Origin: Lithospermum erythrorhizon
Lineage: Eukaryota > Streptophyta > Magnoliopsida > Boraginales > Boraginaceae
Direction: 5' to 3'
Assembly: GCA_019722365.1 (NCBI GenBank)
Contig: JADFUC010001083.1
Span: forward strand, 124,001-188,000
Length of the DNA: 64,000 bases
The position numbers and the translations under genes are program-made. Shown here piece by piece: positions 1 through 12,564 of the stretch (the first letter of the stretch is position 1; each line of letters starts with the position of its first letter). The notes below the pieces were generated by a model that was not told the origin of the DNA, did not search any database, and saw only the letters and a list, made by a program, of their open reading frames with translations.

Positions 1-437
1 ATGAAAACTTTTAAAATTTTGACATAAATAACAACTTTAATATAAAAGGTCACAAGAAGTCATTCAAATAGAAGATGAGGGTACCGATTTGTACATCGAA
101 TGTTCATCAATAAAGTGGATTATATACATATAATATACATATTCATGCATGTATTTTTTAGACCATAATATCGATGAATTATATTTCATATAGAGTGAAA
201 ACTAATATAAGTATTATTATGACAATATACTCTTATTTAGTTTACTAATTACTATTAAATAGTAAAGATTGATTTTTTTAAATTTTCTTTCATATATTGA
301 ATTCAACTTTAATGAATTATTGCCTTTATAGTTTATAGTTTATAGATAAAGATGTGTTTATTTAAACATAAAAAATAACATGTTATATATTATAATAAAA
401 TAAATAAAATTTTGAAATAAAATATCCAAATCTATTA
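1..437. other. AT-rich intergenic spacer
   Basis: Very AT-rich sequence with no open frame of note and no recognisable gene or repeat structure apart from the MITE that begins at its right edge. Confidence 0.6.
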
Positions 438-678
438 CTCCCGCCATACTAAATGATTGTTATACTTGATTTAAGTGCTCCAAATTGACAAACATTTATG
501 TCTTCATCAATAAACATAATTTTGATTTAATAAAATTTAATGTCAATATTAAAGTACATTGAAAATATTATTATTTAATAATTTTCACCAAATATTATAC
601 AAAAAAAAAATTAAATTTAACATTTAATTTGTGAAAATCCAAATTTAAACCTTGATAATCTATTGAGGATTGAGGGAG
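438..678. mobile_element. Stowaway-type MITE, copy 1
   Basis: A 241-bp element flanked by TA dinucleotides (436-437 and 679-680). Its termini read CTCCCGCC at the left and TGAGGGAG at the right, the degenerate CTCCCTCC-type inverted ends of Stowaway (Tc1/mariner-derived) MITEs. The reverse complement aligns along its whole length with the element at 61143-61390, including the shared core AATATTTTCAATGTAC and the shared subterminal CATTTAGTATGG. It has no coding capacity. Its boundaries are supported by both the TA duplication and the second copy. Confidence 0.85.
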
Positions 679-680
679 TA

Positions 681-2381
681 TGTAACTTGACACCTTTTTT
701 TATTTCAAATGGAATAATTATCATACAAAAAATTTAGTAAGAGTAGAGTAATTTAATGCATTAAAATGGAATTTAATTGTTCTTATGATAAAATTAAAAA
801 AATAAAAGGCATTATTATATCAAACACTTTTATTTGTTGGTAGAGATATTGAGTATTTTTTATATAATTGGATGAAGATATTGATAATGAACATATGATA
901 ATTATCATACGTATGAAAGTGGTAAAACTCTTGCACATATTATAAGAAAGTAGATAACTCCAACTATGTTTGAATTGTTATATAAATTTTAGGAAAAAAT
1001 TTATAACTTATTAATTATTAAATTGTTATAGGAGTACTTTTTAAAATTTTAAAAATATATTTTTCCATCAATAGAAAATATTATAATAAAGGTAATATAG
1101 TAATTAGTAGTGTGAAAATGAAATAAACACAACTCAAAAAAAAGATGATACCCTCATCTTGAAATTCACTCTTGCATTCTAATGCTTGCACATCACGGAT
1201 GAAGAGTAAATCGTCGGATATCTTATCGATTTGAGCATAGTTTAGCCTTGAAAATTCACTTTTATAAACACAACTCACTTTTATAAGTGGGGATAACTAA
1301 CTGGAACTTGATCAATTTGATGTATGTTAACTAACGTTTTCACCTTAAACAATCTAGTTTCAGATTATAATATTAATCCACTACACTCGACACATTCTCT
1401 GTTTTGCTTTGCACGAAATAAAAAATGATTTGTCTATGATATCCCTTTAGTTTACTACACCTTAAGACTAGTTTTTGAAACGCGCAATTATCTGTTGTCC
1501 TATGTTTTTGCAAAACGAGCATGTGAAGATGATTAGATCAATCCATTATATATGCATGTGAAGATGCAAATCTTACAAAACAACACTGTTTGACATGATT
1601 AGTATTTTTGATCATTACTGTATACTTCCCCCACCAATAGTAAAATCATGAAGTTGGTCTTGAGAATTCATCAATGCTATAGTACTCAGGCATTGATTTC
1701 ACCACCAAAATATATTCTGTGAGGCCCCAGAAGTTTAAAGTACCTGAAAGGGCCAGTCTGCAATCACTACAACTTATTTACTTGTGTTTCAATAATTTAA
1801 TTTGTTGGCATCTTCTGAACCCAAAAAAAATTGGTTGTCCTTGTTTCCAAATGCCAGAACAATTAGCAAAATGGGGATAGTACTTACAAGGAAGCCTTCA
1901 CTTGAAAAACGAAAAGCAACTACTCCGTATTATTGTCAAGACTTAGTATTCATGAGGTGCTTATAGAGTTATAGCTAACCAAAATTACATATAGAGTACA
2001 TTAAAGGTACTGATACATTGATGCAAAATGAGGTATGTTACTTCCATGTATGCTTATGGAGAAGTCAATAATACCCAAACCAGTAATTCTTGCAAGATGG
2101 TGAAACGGTTTCTTGATTTGCTGAAAAAATCACCAACTACCAAGGATCAAGTGTGGTGTGTTCTTGACTTCCTCCATAGTTATCTGGAATGAACATTTCC
2201 TCTTTCCGTTTCAACTATCTTAAAGTCCTGCAACAATGAACCATCGCAATGTTAGATAATGTCTGTTGTAATTGACTAAAGACGGAAAACTCAGTGATAT
2301 ATAGAGCTAGAAGCCCAGAACCTAAAAAATGGAACTATGGTAAGATTAAAACTTAGAAGGTTTACCATGTAGACACAAAGT
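681..2381. other. Intergenic spacer and 3' flank of the HD-ZIP IV gene
   Basis: Mostly non-coding AT-rich DNA. A 65-codon open frame on the minus strand (1081-1278) shows no recognisable domain and I do not call it a gene. The part nearest 2381 must contain the 3' untranslated region of the HD-ZIP IV gene, but I cannot place its poly(A) site. Confidence 0.5.
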
Positions 2382-5300
2382 CTATGCATTATCACAACCT
2401 AGAGCATTCTTGATCCTTTCGACTGAGCACTTAATGAGGCGATTTACAGTTGCTATTGATCCAGGAGAGAGTTTGGCTGTTGGAACAGAATCCACAAGTA
2501 TCTGGAAGGCAACAGTGAGTAGGGATCCTCCACTAGTTCCAATCATCCAAGGGATTAAACTTCCTTCTCCATGACTATTAGGTCCATCAGCAAGAATAGC
2601 AAAACCGGATGGAAGAAGAGTAACATATTCGGGATCACCACCATCTAACACCATATTCATTGCTCCAACGTCAACAGGAGCATATATGACATAAGAGCCA
2701 GTTGAGTCAGTGCAGCTCTCTTGAAGTATGAGCACATTGCTCTGCCCTGAATTAGCACTCTGGAGGGGGGGGGGTGGAAGTTCCGTACATGAGATAATTA
2801 TATTGAAAGTACCAAAAAACTTCAGAACTGAAACACTATAGTTAATTAAAAACTTACATTCACGCGCAAAAGTGAGACACAATTGCCTGGATCCCTACCA
2901 TTGGCAATGTGTGCAATCTCTTGAACAAGCCCCCCATTTGATAGAATATCCCACTGTTATGTAATATAAACCGATCAATTAGTATGGTGGACAGTTTCAT
3001 TTTCTTAATTCACATGAACTCAGAAACACCCCTCAAAAAGAGTCATACCTCAGTTCTAGAGTTCTCATCGTGCAGAAAATCAAAGACTCGCTTGGATGGA
3101 ACTGGAAGCCAAAATGAAGTCGCAGCTCTAAGGATGATACCAGGTTGCTTCCCTGATTCATAGACACTCTTTCTAGCCATGACTCTGACAGCATCGGAAC
3201 CACTTCCTGATAATGTGGTCCATGTGTGTGCAGTTGAAGCACCCACACCAGCACAAAAGCTCTTCACCATCCTTTCAGCAAGCTTTAACATGTTCTTCTT
3301 GCCTTCTGCAGACGTTATAACTGCAAATGGAATTAGCAATCTAATATAAGACCGACATAATCAGTTATCTATATACATCAGAAGTTTAGAACCTCATGGT
3401 TAAATGTAGAATCAAGAAGAAAGTGAACAAGGAAATCAATTTCACTAACCACAAACATCCCCAACAGGAATGCTATTTGACATTGCACTTGCAAGTCGTT
3501 CACATTGGCGATCTAGAGTTGCCACCCAGCGTTTCGCTCCAAAAGCAAGACCAGAGGTGATTAATGATCTATAGATGTTGTTAACAACTCTGTCCTCCAC
3601 CTCAACATGTTCGGTCCAAGTAACCTAGAGTTAAGAAATTAAGAGAATTATTGATAGTGAATTTCCAAATTGCAATGAAACAATATATATTACTCTATAT
3701 CAACTCATCATCATCTGTGTCACTAACATTCAGCTTTACCTTTGAGCAACCATTGGGCAACTCATGAATTAGGCAACCGGATGGCCTTCTACTACAACTC
3801 GAAGATATTGAATTTGGACGTAAATTGTCCAAAGAAACATCGACAACTGCCCAGCTCCTACCAGTCAACTGTTTACAGTACCTCACAAAGTACAACTCCC
3901 GAGTTGGAACAATTGGTGAAGGCAGCTGAAACTCAGCAGTCAACTGTAAAAATCGCAATGGACTTATCATTCTTGATGTATATTATGTAGTCTCATACAG
4001 TAATGAGATCTACTAGCTAATAGAAGAACCTACCACTTGTAATGCACCATTGTAATTGCCAGCAACCCCCGTCGAGAAGACATCCACTATCATTGCTCTT
4101 GAAACAATTCCAGCAAATATGCTTGACCATTGGTTCTGGTTTTGCATAAACAATAAATGATGTTGAACATGCAATATGTCACACAACTAGACGCATACAA
4201 AAGCAGAATAATAGAAGGAATGTAAGGAAAGTAGATCAAACTGACCACATCCATGAACATTTTAACCAAGTTTAGGTGATTCATAATCACAACAGCTGAT
4301 GCCCTAGAGGCTTCAGATTTGAAATTCAGAGGTTTAGGCTCAGTTCCTCTATTGAATGTCTTCATGTACTCGTCCTCATTTAGAGTCATAAAATTACCAT
4401 TGTCACCATTGAAGATCCACATAGGTTCACCAGCATTTGACAGCATGATCAGTTCCTCCATTGCGGCCACAGCCAGCTCAATGATGATAGGCTTATCAGC
4501 TTCAGGGATAGAAACTGAGCTAAGGATATCCATTCCAGCAGCACCATACACCTCCCCAGCTAGGCTGAGACTGCCTGATTGTGGCATGAAATTGTTAACT
4601 GGTCCTAGTCCAAGTGAGCGAGATGATGATCCAGATGATATATGGGGATAGGATAGAGCTGGCTTCCTAATATACTTTGCAGAGATTCTTGATATCCTAT
4701 CAATCTGATGATAATTTTGATTATTAATTACAAAGATCAACTTAAAAAATAACATAAAGAAACATTTTGTAGATATAATTGGTCATAATTAATAGCATGT
4801 GACAATGATCATAATCTATTTCAAAATGACTACTTCGATAAATGTACTTCAACTGCTCATAACATATCTACTGCACTTTTATACCTCATCTTGAAGATGA
4901 TCCCTTTCAATGATGAGCTGCTGCTCATCAAATGACATTTAAACGCAACGCTGGACATACAGTTGGGACAGGTAGAATTGCTCAGAGCCTCTTTGTATTG
5001 TGCATTCTCTGCTCGAAGTTTCTCATTCTCAGCCCTTAGCTGTAAGTTGTCACGTCGTTCATCTTTAGCCTGTACTTTAAAACAGTAAACTCGATAACCA
5101 ATATGTCCCCCTTCGGATGAATCCAATATCTTGGAATAAAATGCTAATTTCATTACCTTGATTTGTGTTCGTTTATTCTGGAACCAAAACTTAATCTGCA
5201 AAGGCTCTAGTCCTAATCTTCGGCTAAGTTCTTTCCTTTGCTTTTCATCAGGATGGGGGCAGTCAATGAAAAATCTAATACATCAAAATCATGAAAGTTA

Positions 5301-5705
5301 TTGGATTTTGGAATTTCAAAACAATACAAGGGATAGAACTAAGCTAAAATTAGGTGCCAAAACCACATCCTAGAAGTACATTTCGTACCAACATATCAAA
5401 TTGAGTAACCACATACTATAAGTACATTTTTGTACTAACATATCAAATTGAGTATAAGTTCCTGACAACAGATTAATATCTTACGCTTCCATCTCTTCGA
5501 TTTGGTGCAGAGTATGACGATGAAAATGCTTCTTTTTTCTGTGTTGGTTATTAAGGTCTTCATCGTCGCCCGAGGCACCTTCCACAACATTATTATTCTC
5601 AAAATCATCATTCCTGAGTATGTCCAACTCATTTTCTACTGGCAACCTATGATTCATCATGTCCAGCATATGCTGCTGGCTCCCAAACTTGTCTGGCTGA
5701 AACAT
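2382..5705 (-). CDS. Class IV HD-ZIP homeobox-START transcription factor (PDF2/ATML1/HDG2-like)
   Basis: Ten coding exons on the minus strand: 5705-5485, 5274-5157, 5069-4885, 4704-4246, 4135-4034, 3943-3740, 3624-3450, 3320-3049, 2953-2858 and 2759-2382. Every intron is GT-AG. The predicted protein is about 736 residues, close to PDF2 and ATML1. In order it has an acidic N-terminus starting MFQPDKFG and a homeodomain (about 57-113) with recognition helix [14 protein letters not shown] zipper-loop-zipper follows with CPNC in the loop and MSFDEQQL after it. The START domain (about 246-485) ends in [17 protein letters not shown], and the HD-START-associated C-terminus includes [14 protein letters not shown] and ends [11 protein letters not shown]. 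By family, it should be a nuclear regulator of epidermal (L1) identity that binds L1-box promoters. Exon 3 is 185 nt and breaks the frame in the loop (about 4938-4957). All other exon phases fit, so this may be a sequence error. The start is the first ATG before the conserved N-terminus. Confidence 0.93.
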
Positions 5706-6860
5706 CTTCACAAAAATTCCAATCTAATACAAGGATAAGTCAAGAGCTACACAGATTTGATATCTGCAAGTAACAAATACAAACATCCTAATTGAGAACA
5801 ATTAAAATCCATAAACAAATGAATTGAAAATGCAAGTACTATTAATTTATTAAGCTAAATGAATAACTTTGTTCTATTTTTAATTCATCATTGTATCTTA
5901 CCAACTCATCATATAATGAAGTATTAAAACCAAATCAAAACAAGGAACAAAAGTCGACATTCAACATTAAATTCTCAAAATGTTAACGACCCTTTTAATG
6001 ATTATATATTAATTATATCATCATACACTTTAAGTAAGTGTTTGGTATTAATAAATGAAAAGTTACGTTAATACTTCTCTAACTAGTGGATATTATTGAA
6101 CTATACCTTAATTAATAACATAGGAAAAAATAAAATAAAAAGAATCAACATGGCTGCAACAAGTTGTAAAATACCTTAATAAAATTCAGCTAGAAAAAAT
6201 AACTATGTTTTCTACTAGCTGGAGAGCTTCACGTATGTATTTTTATCATAATGATGATTGCTTAGTACTTGAAATGGAAAGATGCAAAGGTGACAATCTT
6301 TTTGGTACAAGATTTTAGAATGTTGTGTATGGGGGATATTAATAGGTAATAAATGAGAACGTTTGACTAATAAAAAATTTAATGTGACACCTAATGATTT
6401 CTCCCTTTTAAAAAATAAATATAAGAGTATCTCTGATCATCATTGACTCATATCACTAACTCAGCTTAATTTGCAACAAAAATAACGGACGCAAGAAAAA
6501 AAAGTTATGAATTGTGGAACAAAATGACAAATTGGACTTACCTAACCTTTTTCTTAAAAGTCAGACTTACCTTATTTGTATAACACTCCCTCCGTTTTTT
6601 TATTTATCAGTTTAACAATTTTTATATAGATTAAAAAAAAGTAATAAAAAAATACATTAAAAATGTAGAATAATAATCATTTAAAGGTACATAAATTTGG
6701 TTGGTTAATAATTTCGCTGAGAAAAAGAAGAAAGTAGTGCATGTATCATGAAAGAAAGATTTTATTATTTATATGTACATGAATAATAAAACTAAGCTGG
6801 GAAAATAAATCAGCCAGTACAAAGGAATTTATCAAGCAGTTTGAGGATCATTATCAGTCT
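5706..6860. other. 5' flank of the HD-ZIP IV gene
   Basis: AT-rich upstream region of the minus-strand HD-ZIP IV gene, expected to hold its promoter and 5' leader. I looked for the L1-box octamer (TAAATGCA or TAAATGTA, either strand) that often autoregulates this family and saw no clear copy. A lone CTCCCTCCG at about 6590 resembles one end of a Stowaway MITE, but no matching second end was found. Confidence 0.45.
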
Positions 6861-8780
6861 AGTATTACTCACTACGTATCTTGAAAGCGATACACAGTAT
6901 AGGCTTTGGCTTGATGTAGAATTAAAATTTGGCTGAGTTTGGTCTTGATTTGGATATGTGTCGTGGGCAGTTCGGGAATGAGGATTTGAATGTGGCTGGA
7001 TATAGTGCGAGCAAGGTGCACTTTCTGCATTGTGATCCCGTGTGGTTGTGGAGCGATTTGTCTTTGAACTTGTCGGCGAGATGTGGGTTGGATAGTAGGA
7101 CTTGGATCCCTCCGCTTGATTGGATAAGTAGGCTAGCCGGACGTTTGACCCTTCTTGATTGGATATGTCCTTGTATGGGACTTTGATGTCTTGTATGCTT
7201 GAATGTGTGTTAACTGTGGGGATCTTTCCAGCGACATATAAGGTGTTAGAAGGTGAATGGTTAGGGGCTTGACGGCGTGGTATGTGTCCACTGTTGATTC
7301 ACTTTTAACTGGGAGAACCTGATTTTTATGGATTTTGTCTTGTTTTTACCGTTTAACAACATGAATATTTTCGAAAATAGGGAGATATTTGCCAAGAACA
7401 CCAGAACTGGCTACGTTGGTTGATTAAATGTGGTCATCCTTGATTTTAATAAATTGATTATTAGGCATAATCTTAACTTTGAATATTTGAATAATATTAA
7501 AATAATACGGAATATTATTTAGTTAAATGTCATGGCCGCCTTTTGTATTTGGAATGCAAATGTGCCGCCAAAATGATTTCTAGGTAAGTTTATCCTATTT
7601 GTTTTATCGGACCGTTATTTTGAGTTCAATTTTCTCTTCCAATTTATTATAATATTTATTTGCCATTGAGAGAAAAATGATTGGAGGGGGTGCATTATTT
7701 TCCATCGGAGGGAAAATAATCACATTTATTTAATTTTAAAAAAGTCAAACGACAATTAACGTAGATTGGTGGGTTATATTTAAATGATGAGATAATAAAA
7801 AAGAAGAATAGAGCTAGCATTGAAGAAGGTAGTGTATGAAAAAGATAGATACGAGAAAATGTGGATGGAGAAGTTAGCAGTGAACAATTAATGAAGAGTG
7901 CAACTAAGGAAGATGAATTATAGTAATTGCACTTAGTGCTTCTCATGCTATTTCATAGTTATCAATTTTTATGTTACACCTCATATAACATTATACTCCA
8001 TTAAAATTATAATATATGATTTATTTTTAAATTAACTTTTAAAACTAAACAATATTAACAGAGTGCAATAGAAAGTAATACATTCGTTTTTTTTATTTGA
8101 CGTTTTTGTATATCGAGACGAAAATTTGTATATTTAAAAAATAATTGATAGTCAATATATACCGATATATAAGCGTCCAAATAAAAAAGTTGAACAAACA
8201 ATATATTCCCTATTTATACTATTATATTGTCTGTGTCACTATATATACATCTAAAAACAATTTTTATATTTCTTTCTTTGGTTTTTTATCTTCTTCATCT
8301 AAAGAGCATAAAATGATTTTAATGTTCAAATGTGAATAACGTGCATCCATGCCAAACCAGTATCCACTGTCAAGGTCACCCTATCTCACGTGGGATGATT
8401 CATTTGAAGGAGTAGTATCTTTAAGACTTTATTCAACACCATCACCATTTTGTCATTAATTAGTACTTAGTCTGTTCATTTTTACTTATGGGAATTTTCT
8501 ACAATGTGCTCTAAGGAGATACTATAATAATTAAAATGCACATGATAAGGTTTCAAAATTCCTAAAATTATGCCTTATATTTTCATGTTTAAATAATTAA
8601 TAAGCATGTTTTTAGGTAATTGATAATTAGTAAATTTGGGTGATATAGAAATAGGTCCGTAGTGTTGAAACAAATCGAAGAAGGATCGTGGTGAAGATAG
8701 GGAATAAATAGAGCTTGGACTTAGGTAAGGAGTGGGGCTGAGAAGGCCTATGACCCCAGACGGGTTGGTAGGTCGTCTCG
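6861..8780. other. Spacer with a GC-richer transposon-like patch and MITE remnants
   Basis: The stretch 6900-7260 is richer in G and T and reads like a decayed retrotransposon LTR (repeated CTTGATTTGGA/CTTGATTGGAT words as in the gypsy LTRs of this window), but I could not delimit it. Around 7735-7775 the words GTCAAACGACAATTAACG match the Stowaway end at 13645-13679, so an old MITE remnant is present. No gene was recognised. Confidence 0.4.
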
Positions 8781-8781
8781 A

Positions 8782-8782
<1 letters not shown>

Positions 8783-8812
<30 letters not shown>

Positions 8813-8813
8813 A
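8783..8813. repeat. (AAG)n microsatellite
   Basis: About ten uninterrupted AAG/GAA trinucleotide units. On the minus strand it gives a run of leucine codons in a short open frame that is otherwise unlike a gene. Confidence 0.95.
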
Positions 8814-9189
8814 TCGTTAGTCTTAACGGCTCGATTCGGCTCCATTAATAGGGTAATTAAGACCATCATTAATGACCCTTAATGGGCATATAATTGTGTC
8901 GTTAATGAATAGGCCATGAAGGCTCGACCAATCTTAAATTCGTGTAAATTTATAAAAATCGCTTGAAAGCCGAAATCGAAGTAAGTTGACTTTGAAACTC
9001 AAATTATCTTTCAGCCCAAAGCTAACACGTCAGTTCTTGGTCGTGAGTGTTTGCTTGGCGGGAGCAACTTAGGTCGCTGTTTTGCGTGAACTCTCTCATT
9101 TGGGTAAGGCGTGTGAAATTTCCATTTTGGAGCGTTTATGTCTGGCCATGAAAATAGGACCAAATCATCGGTAATTATCTCATATATAA

Positions 9190-9239
9190 CTACCATTGTG
9201 CCGTTAGAATCCACATAGGTTCACGGCATTTGTGACATG
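9190..9239 (-). pseudogene. Short fragment of an HD-ZIP IV START-domain exon
   Basis: About 50 bp on the minus strand resembles part of exon 4 of the HD-ZIP IV gene upstream. The 16-mer ATCCACATAGGTTCAC (plus strand) is identical to one in that exon (about 4417-4433). TACCATTGT lies on one side and GCATTTG on the other, in the same order and nearly the same spacing. In protein terms it covers the motif around N-A-G-E-P-M-W-I at the start of the START domain. The similarity stops abruptly on both sides. It is probably a transposon- or repair-captured gene scrap. A purely chance match is less likely but not excluded. Confidence 0.6.
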
Positions 9240-10176
9240 GAAGTTAGTGATGTATATATTAATATATGAGTCATTTTTTGTTAAATGGTTACATAGTTAA
9301 AAATTTTAATGGAAAATTCAATTAAATTATGGGTGGCTTTCGTTGTAAGTGTGTGACATAGCAGAACAGATTGACCAAAGTCATGTCTTAAATAATGTTA
9401 ACCGGCGTTTATGTATTAGTATATTGATTATGAGCGGGCGCAATGTGGCCATGCTTGATGTCATCTCAGTATCTTGTCAGAGCATTCTTCACATGTCGAG
9501 CGATATGTCTGAACTTTAACTTTAAATGATTTAATCGTTTTTATCTGTCGAATTGTTAATGACAGCTATTCAAAAATATCTAAATATTTAACATATAAAT
9601 ACATAATTGAAGTTGTGAATCTGGATAATATTTTGAGATTATATGTATACTAAAAATATGCAGAATTGAGTACACATATACTCTGCTTAAGTTTGTAGTC
9701 GGATTTGTTAGATAATGTGTGAAATTATTGGTCTGAATTTCAGATCGATCGTGTCAAATGTTAACAGTTGAATGGAAGAAGATTGAGTGCTTTAGTTTAT
9801 AAATGAGGAAATTGAGGTTGAAAAGAGAAGTTTAAAAGGGGTTTTCTTCAGTTGTTTGCTTGTAATATCAAATCTAGAAAAAAGCTCTTCTCGAACTAAT
9901 CCGAATTTCCTGGTAAGTTTATATGTCTAAAAAAACATTTCTTTGCGCTCGAGTTATGTTTTTTTTTAATAATTGGTTTGCTTGCTTATTATTTTGGTAT
10001 TTACTGGTTGTCGAAAGTGAAAAAAATATTGATGGATTAGCGATTTTGCAGATTTAGTAGGTTAGTTCTATGCTTTAATTTATTATCTTCAATTATTGGC
10101 TTCTAATTGTCTTTTTTGGATCTTTAAGGTGCATGAAAATGATTTGCGATAGTAATGAAACAGAAGTGTTAGGGTG
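9240..10176. other. Intergenic spacer
   Basis: No coding region was recognised. A stretch around 9780-9920 resembles a leader followed by a consensus splice donor (CTGGTAAGTTT at about 9909). It could be a stray 5' untranslated exon, but no coding exon follows. Confidence 0.4.
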
Positions 10177-10772
10177 TTGTTTATTTGGTTAGATCAATTT
10201 GAGAAACGTCGAATGAATTAAAGTGGTTAGGAGATCTTTTAGTGATTTAGAGTCTTGGTTCGATTTTCGTTTATATAGAGAGTGGGGGTGGGTTTTAAAA
10301 AAAAAAAAAAATTATAAAGCCAGTGTCAGGGGTTGTAGCACGTCTTATGGGTTTGGATTCTATGCCGAGTTCAAATTATTGTATTTTTTGTTGTTGGAAT
10401 TAATGAGTCCATAATTTGATCAGATGATTTATGCGCGTTGCGTCTGTAGGATCAAATCATTTTTCTGACCAGGGTCTTTTTATGTCCCAATTTTGTAACT
10501 ATAGACTATTATTCCATCAACGTTATCTATTTTGACTAAGTATTGACTTTTTCAAACTAAAAGAATGTTTGGTCAATTAACTGTTTGTCAGTTTGATTGT
10601 TTCACAAATGTGGAGAGGGCATCACTATTCACTAATATTTTTTTGGAAAAAACAAACAGAGCCTGTAAAGTGTAAACTAACTTGATCTGCAGTCAAACTC
10701 CAAAATATGTAACAAATCAGCCCAGAAACGATTATATATTGGGCCATGGCCCAAATCAAACAACATACACCT
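10177..10772. repeat. Direct duplication, copy 1 (596 bp)
   Basis: Starts TTGTTTATTTGGTTAG and ends near CATACACCT. It recurs at 12565-13160 in the same orientation and with the same length. Both copies share an internal A-rich run of 15 or more bases, GTAGCACGTCTTATGGG, AAGAATGTTTGGTCAATTAA and the palindromic GGGCCATGGCCC/GGGCCATAGCCC region. They differ by many small indels, so the duplication is not brand new. It has no coding capacity. Confidence 0.85.
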
Positions 10773-12564
10773 GGCTAGGCGTGGCTAACGAACCGAACCG
10801 GAGGGCCGTTCGAGAGCCCGGCCCACCAGTTCAGGTTGGTATTGACGGCCACAGGCCTGAGCAGCCCGGTTCGTTAAGAAATGGGGCCAGTTAGAGGCGC
10901 AAGATAGGCAGGCCCGATTCGAGCGCAATGCGATGAATTAGTTTCGTAATGCTTGATTGCTCCTTTATCAGCTTCTTGAAAAAATAAATATGGTAGTAGT
11001 GAGATTTGGGCAGCACGGTGGAAGAATAAGGCAGGCAATTTAGTAAGTATAAATGGGGAATTTATACAATTTCAAATAATATATAAATAAAGCGTAAAAT
11101 TTCGATAATATATTATCAACTTCAAATACAACACATTTCTAAACAAAAACTAACTTTCACATATTAATAGATAACTAAATTTGGTATTATTTAATATATT
11201 ATCTTTATTTGATATATTATCATTGAGAAATAATTGAAATGAGCTACATTTAAATTATTAAAAGAAATATTCATGATAATGTATTCATGAAATATTCATG
11301 TTAATATGTGCATAATTATAAATCAAGTGATTTGGTTTCAAATAATATCTTGATATAAATAAAAAGCGAAATAATATACGTACAAATCTAAGTTATTTAA
11401 TATTATGATATATTATTCTATGAAATAAAGTAATAAGATTCTATCAAAAATAATACCAAACTTATTATTCTATCAAATATATTAAATAATACCGTCGAAG
11501 TTATTTAGTATTATGATATATTATTCTATCAAATAAAGTATTAAACCAACCCCGTTTATAAATACTTAGATAGTAGTTCATACTCTTAACATTTATTTAT
11601 AACTCAATTGTATACTAAATGATCTTAACATAATTGAATAGTGTGAAAGCGATGCCGCGTTTCATTCAAATGAATGCGTTTATCATGATTTTGAGAAATT
11701 GTGTATTACCGTTTGGTCGAAATGTTACCACGTTTAAATTCCAAAGCGGTACAGCGTTTGAATTAGTGCGTTTGAGAATTATTTCGATTATTTATTGAAG
11801 GATAATAATATATCAAATGGTAAAAAAGTATATTAAATATTACCATATCTAAGTTAAACTATCAATCGTTGAAATGATTTTTAATTAGAAATATGTTTAT
11901 TGTTTAAAGGATAATATTATTGAATCTTATGCTTTTATTCCTTCTAATATATTATTTGAAACTTAATAATTTGATTTATTATTATACACATATTAAAAAA
12001 CTATTTCAACAATTTGTCGATTTTTTCCTTCAAATTAATAACTTAGAGTTTGGTATTATTTGATAGAATAATATATATAATACTAAATAACTTAAATTTG
12101 GATTTAAATAATATATTTTTAAAGTTTTTGAGTTAAATAATATATTATTTTTTATAATTTATATATTATTGAATATTATGCTTTTATTATACGTATATTA
12201 TTTTAAACTAAAGAAGCTTGATATATTCATACACGTATTAGCAAAATCATCGATTTGCTCTGATAGTTCATAAACATCTTTGCGTCATGGAATTGAAGGT
12301 TCGAATCGCCACTCTTGCAGCAATTTTATTTTTTGAGTGCTTAATATGTCAAGTACAGATGCAGCTATTAAGCAGTGATGTGTCGAAGCGGTAGTGCCAG
12401 TTTGGTATTCATGATGCCACGTGCAAGGCCCCCTGGGGCCCCTTTAAAAGTGGGCCTCGAGCAAACAGGGGAGCCCGGCCATTTAGCAGACGGGCAGAAG
12501 CCGGTTCGTTAGGGCTACAGGCCATCCGAACATGCCTGGCGGGCGGGCCGGTACGCTCGATTCG
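10773..12564. mobile_element. hAT-like non-autonomous element between the duplicated blocks
   Basis: A 1.8-kb segment with an AT-rich core (about 11040-12400) and about 130-150 bp of strikingly GC-rich sequence at each end. The left end carries GGCTAACGAACCGAACCGG and CCCGGTTCGTTA. The right end carries CCGGTTCGTTAGGGCT, so the ends share an inverted AACGAACCGG word. GC-rich GGGCC/CCGG subterminal repeats of this kind are typical of plant hAT elements. I could not prove an 8-bp target duplication, so the class and exact ends are inferred. No transposase frame was seen. Confidence 0.4.
11388..11545. repeat. AT-rich local direct repeat
   Basis: A unit of about 47 bp (AGTTATTTAATATTATGATA followed by TATTATTCTAT and AAATAAAGTA) occurs at about 11390-11436 and again at about 11498-11545 with few differences, inside the AT-rich core of the hAT-like segment. 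Confidence 0.7.

Noticed and set aside
1081..1278. 65-codon minus-strand frame with protein-like composition at its start
   Set aside because: No domain, neighbouring exon or splice evidence supports it.
8627..8869. 80-codon minus-strand frame with a poly-leucine run resembling a signal peptide
   Set aside because: The leucines come from the AAG microsatellite. The rest shows no domain or conserved feature.
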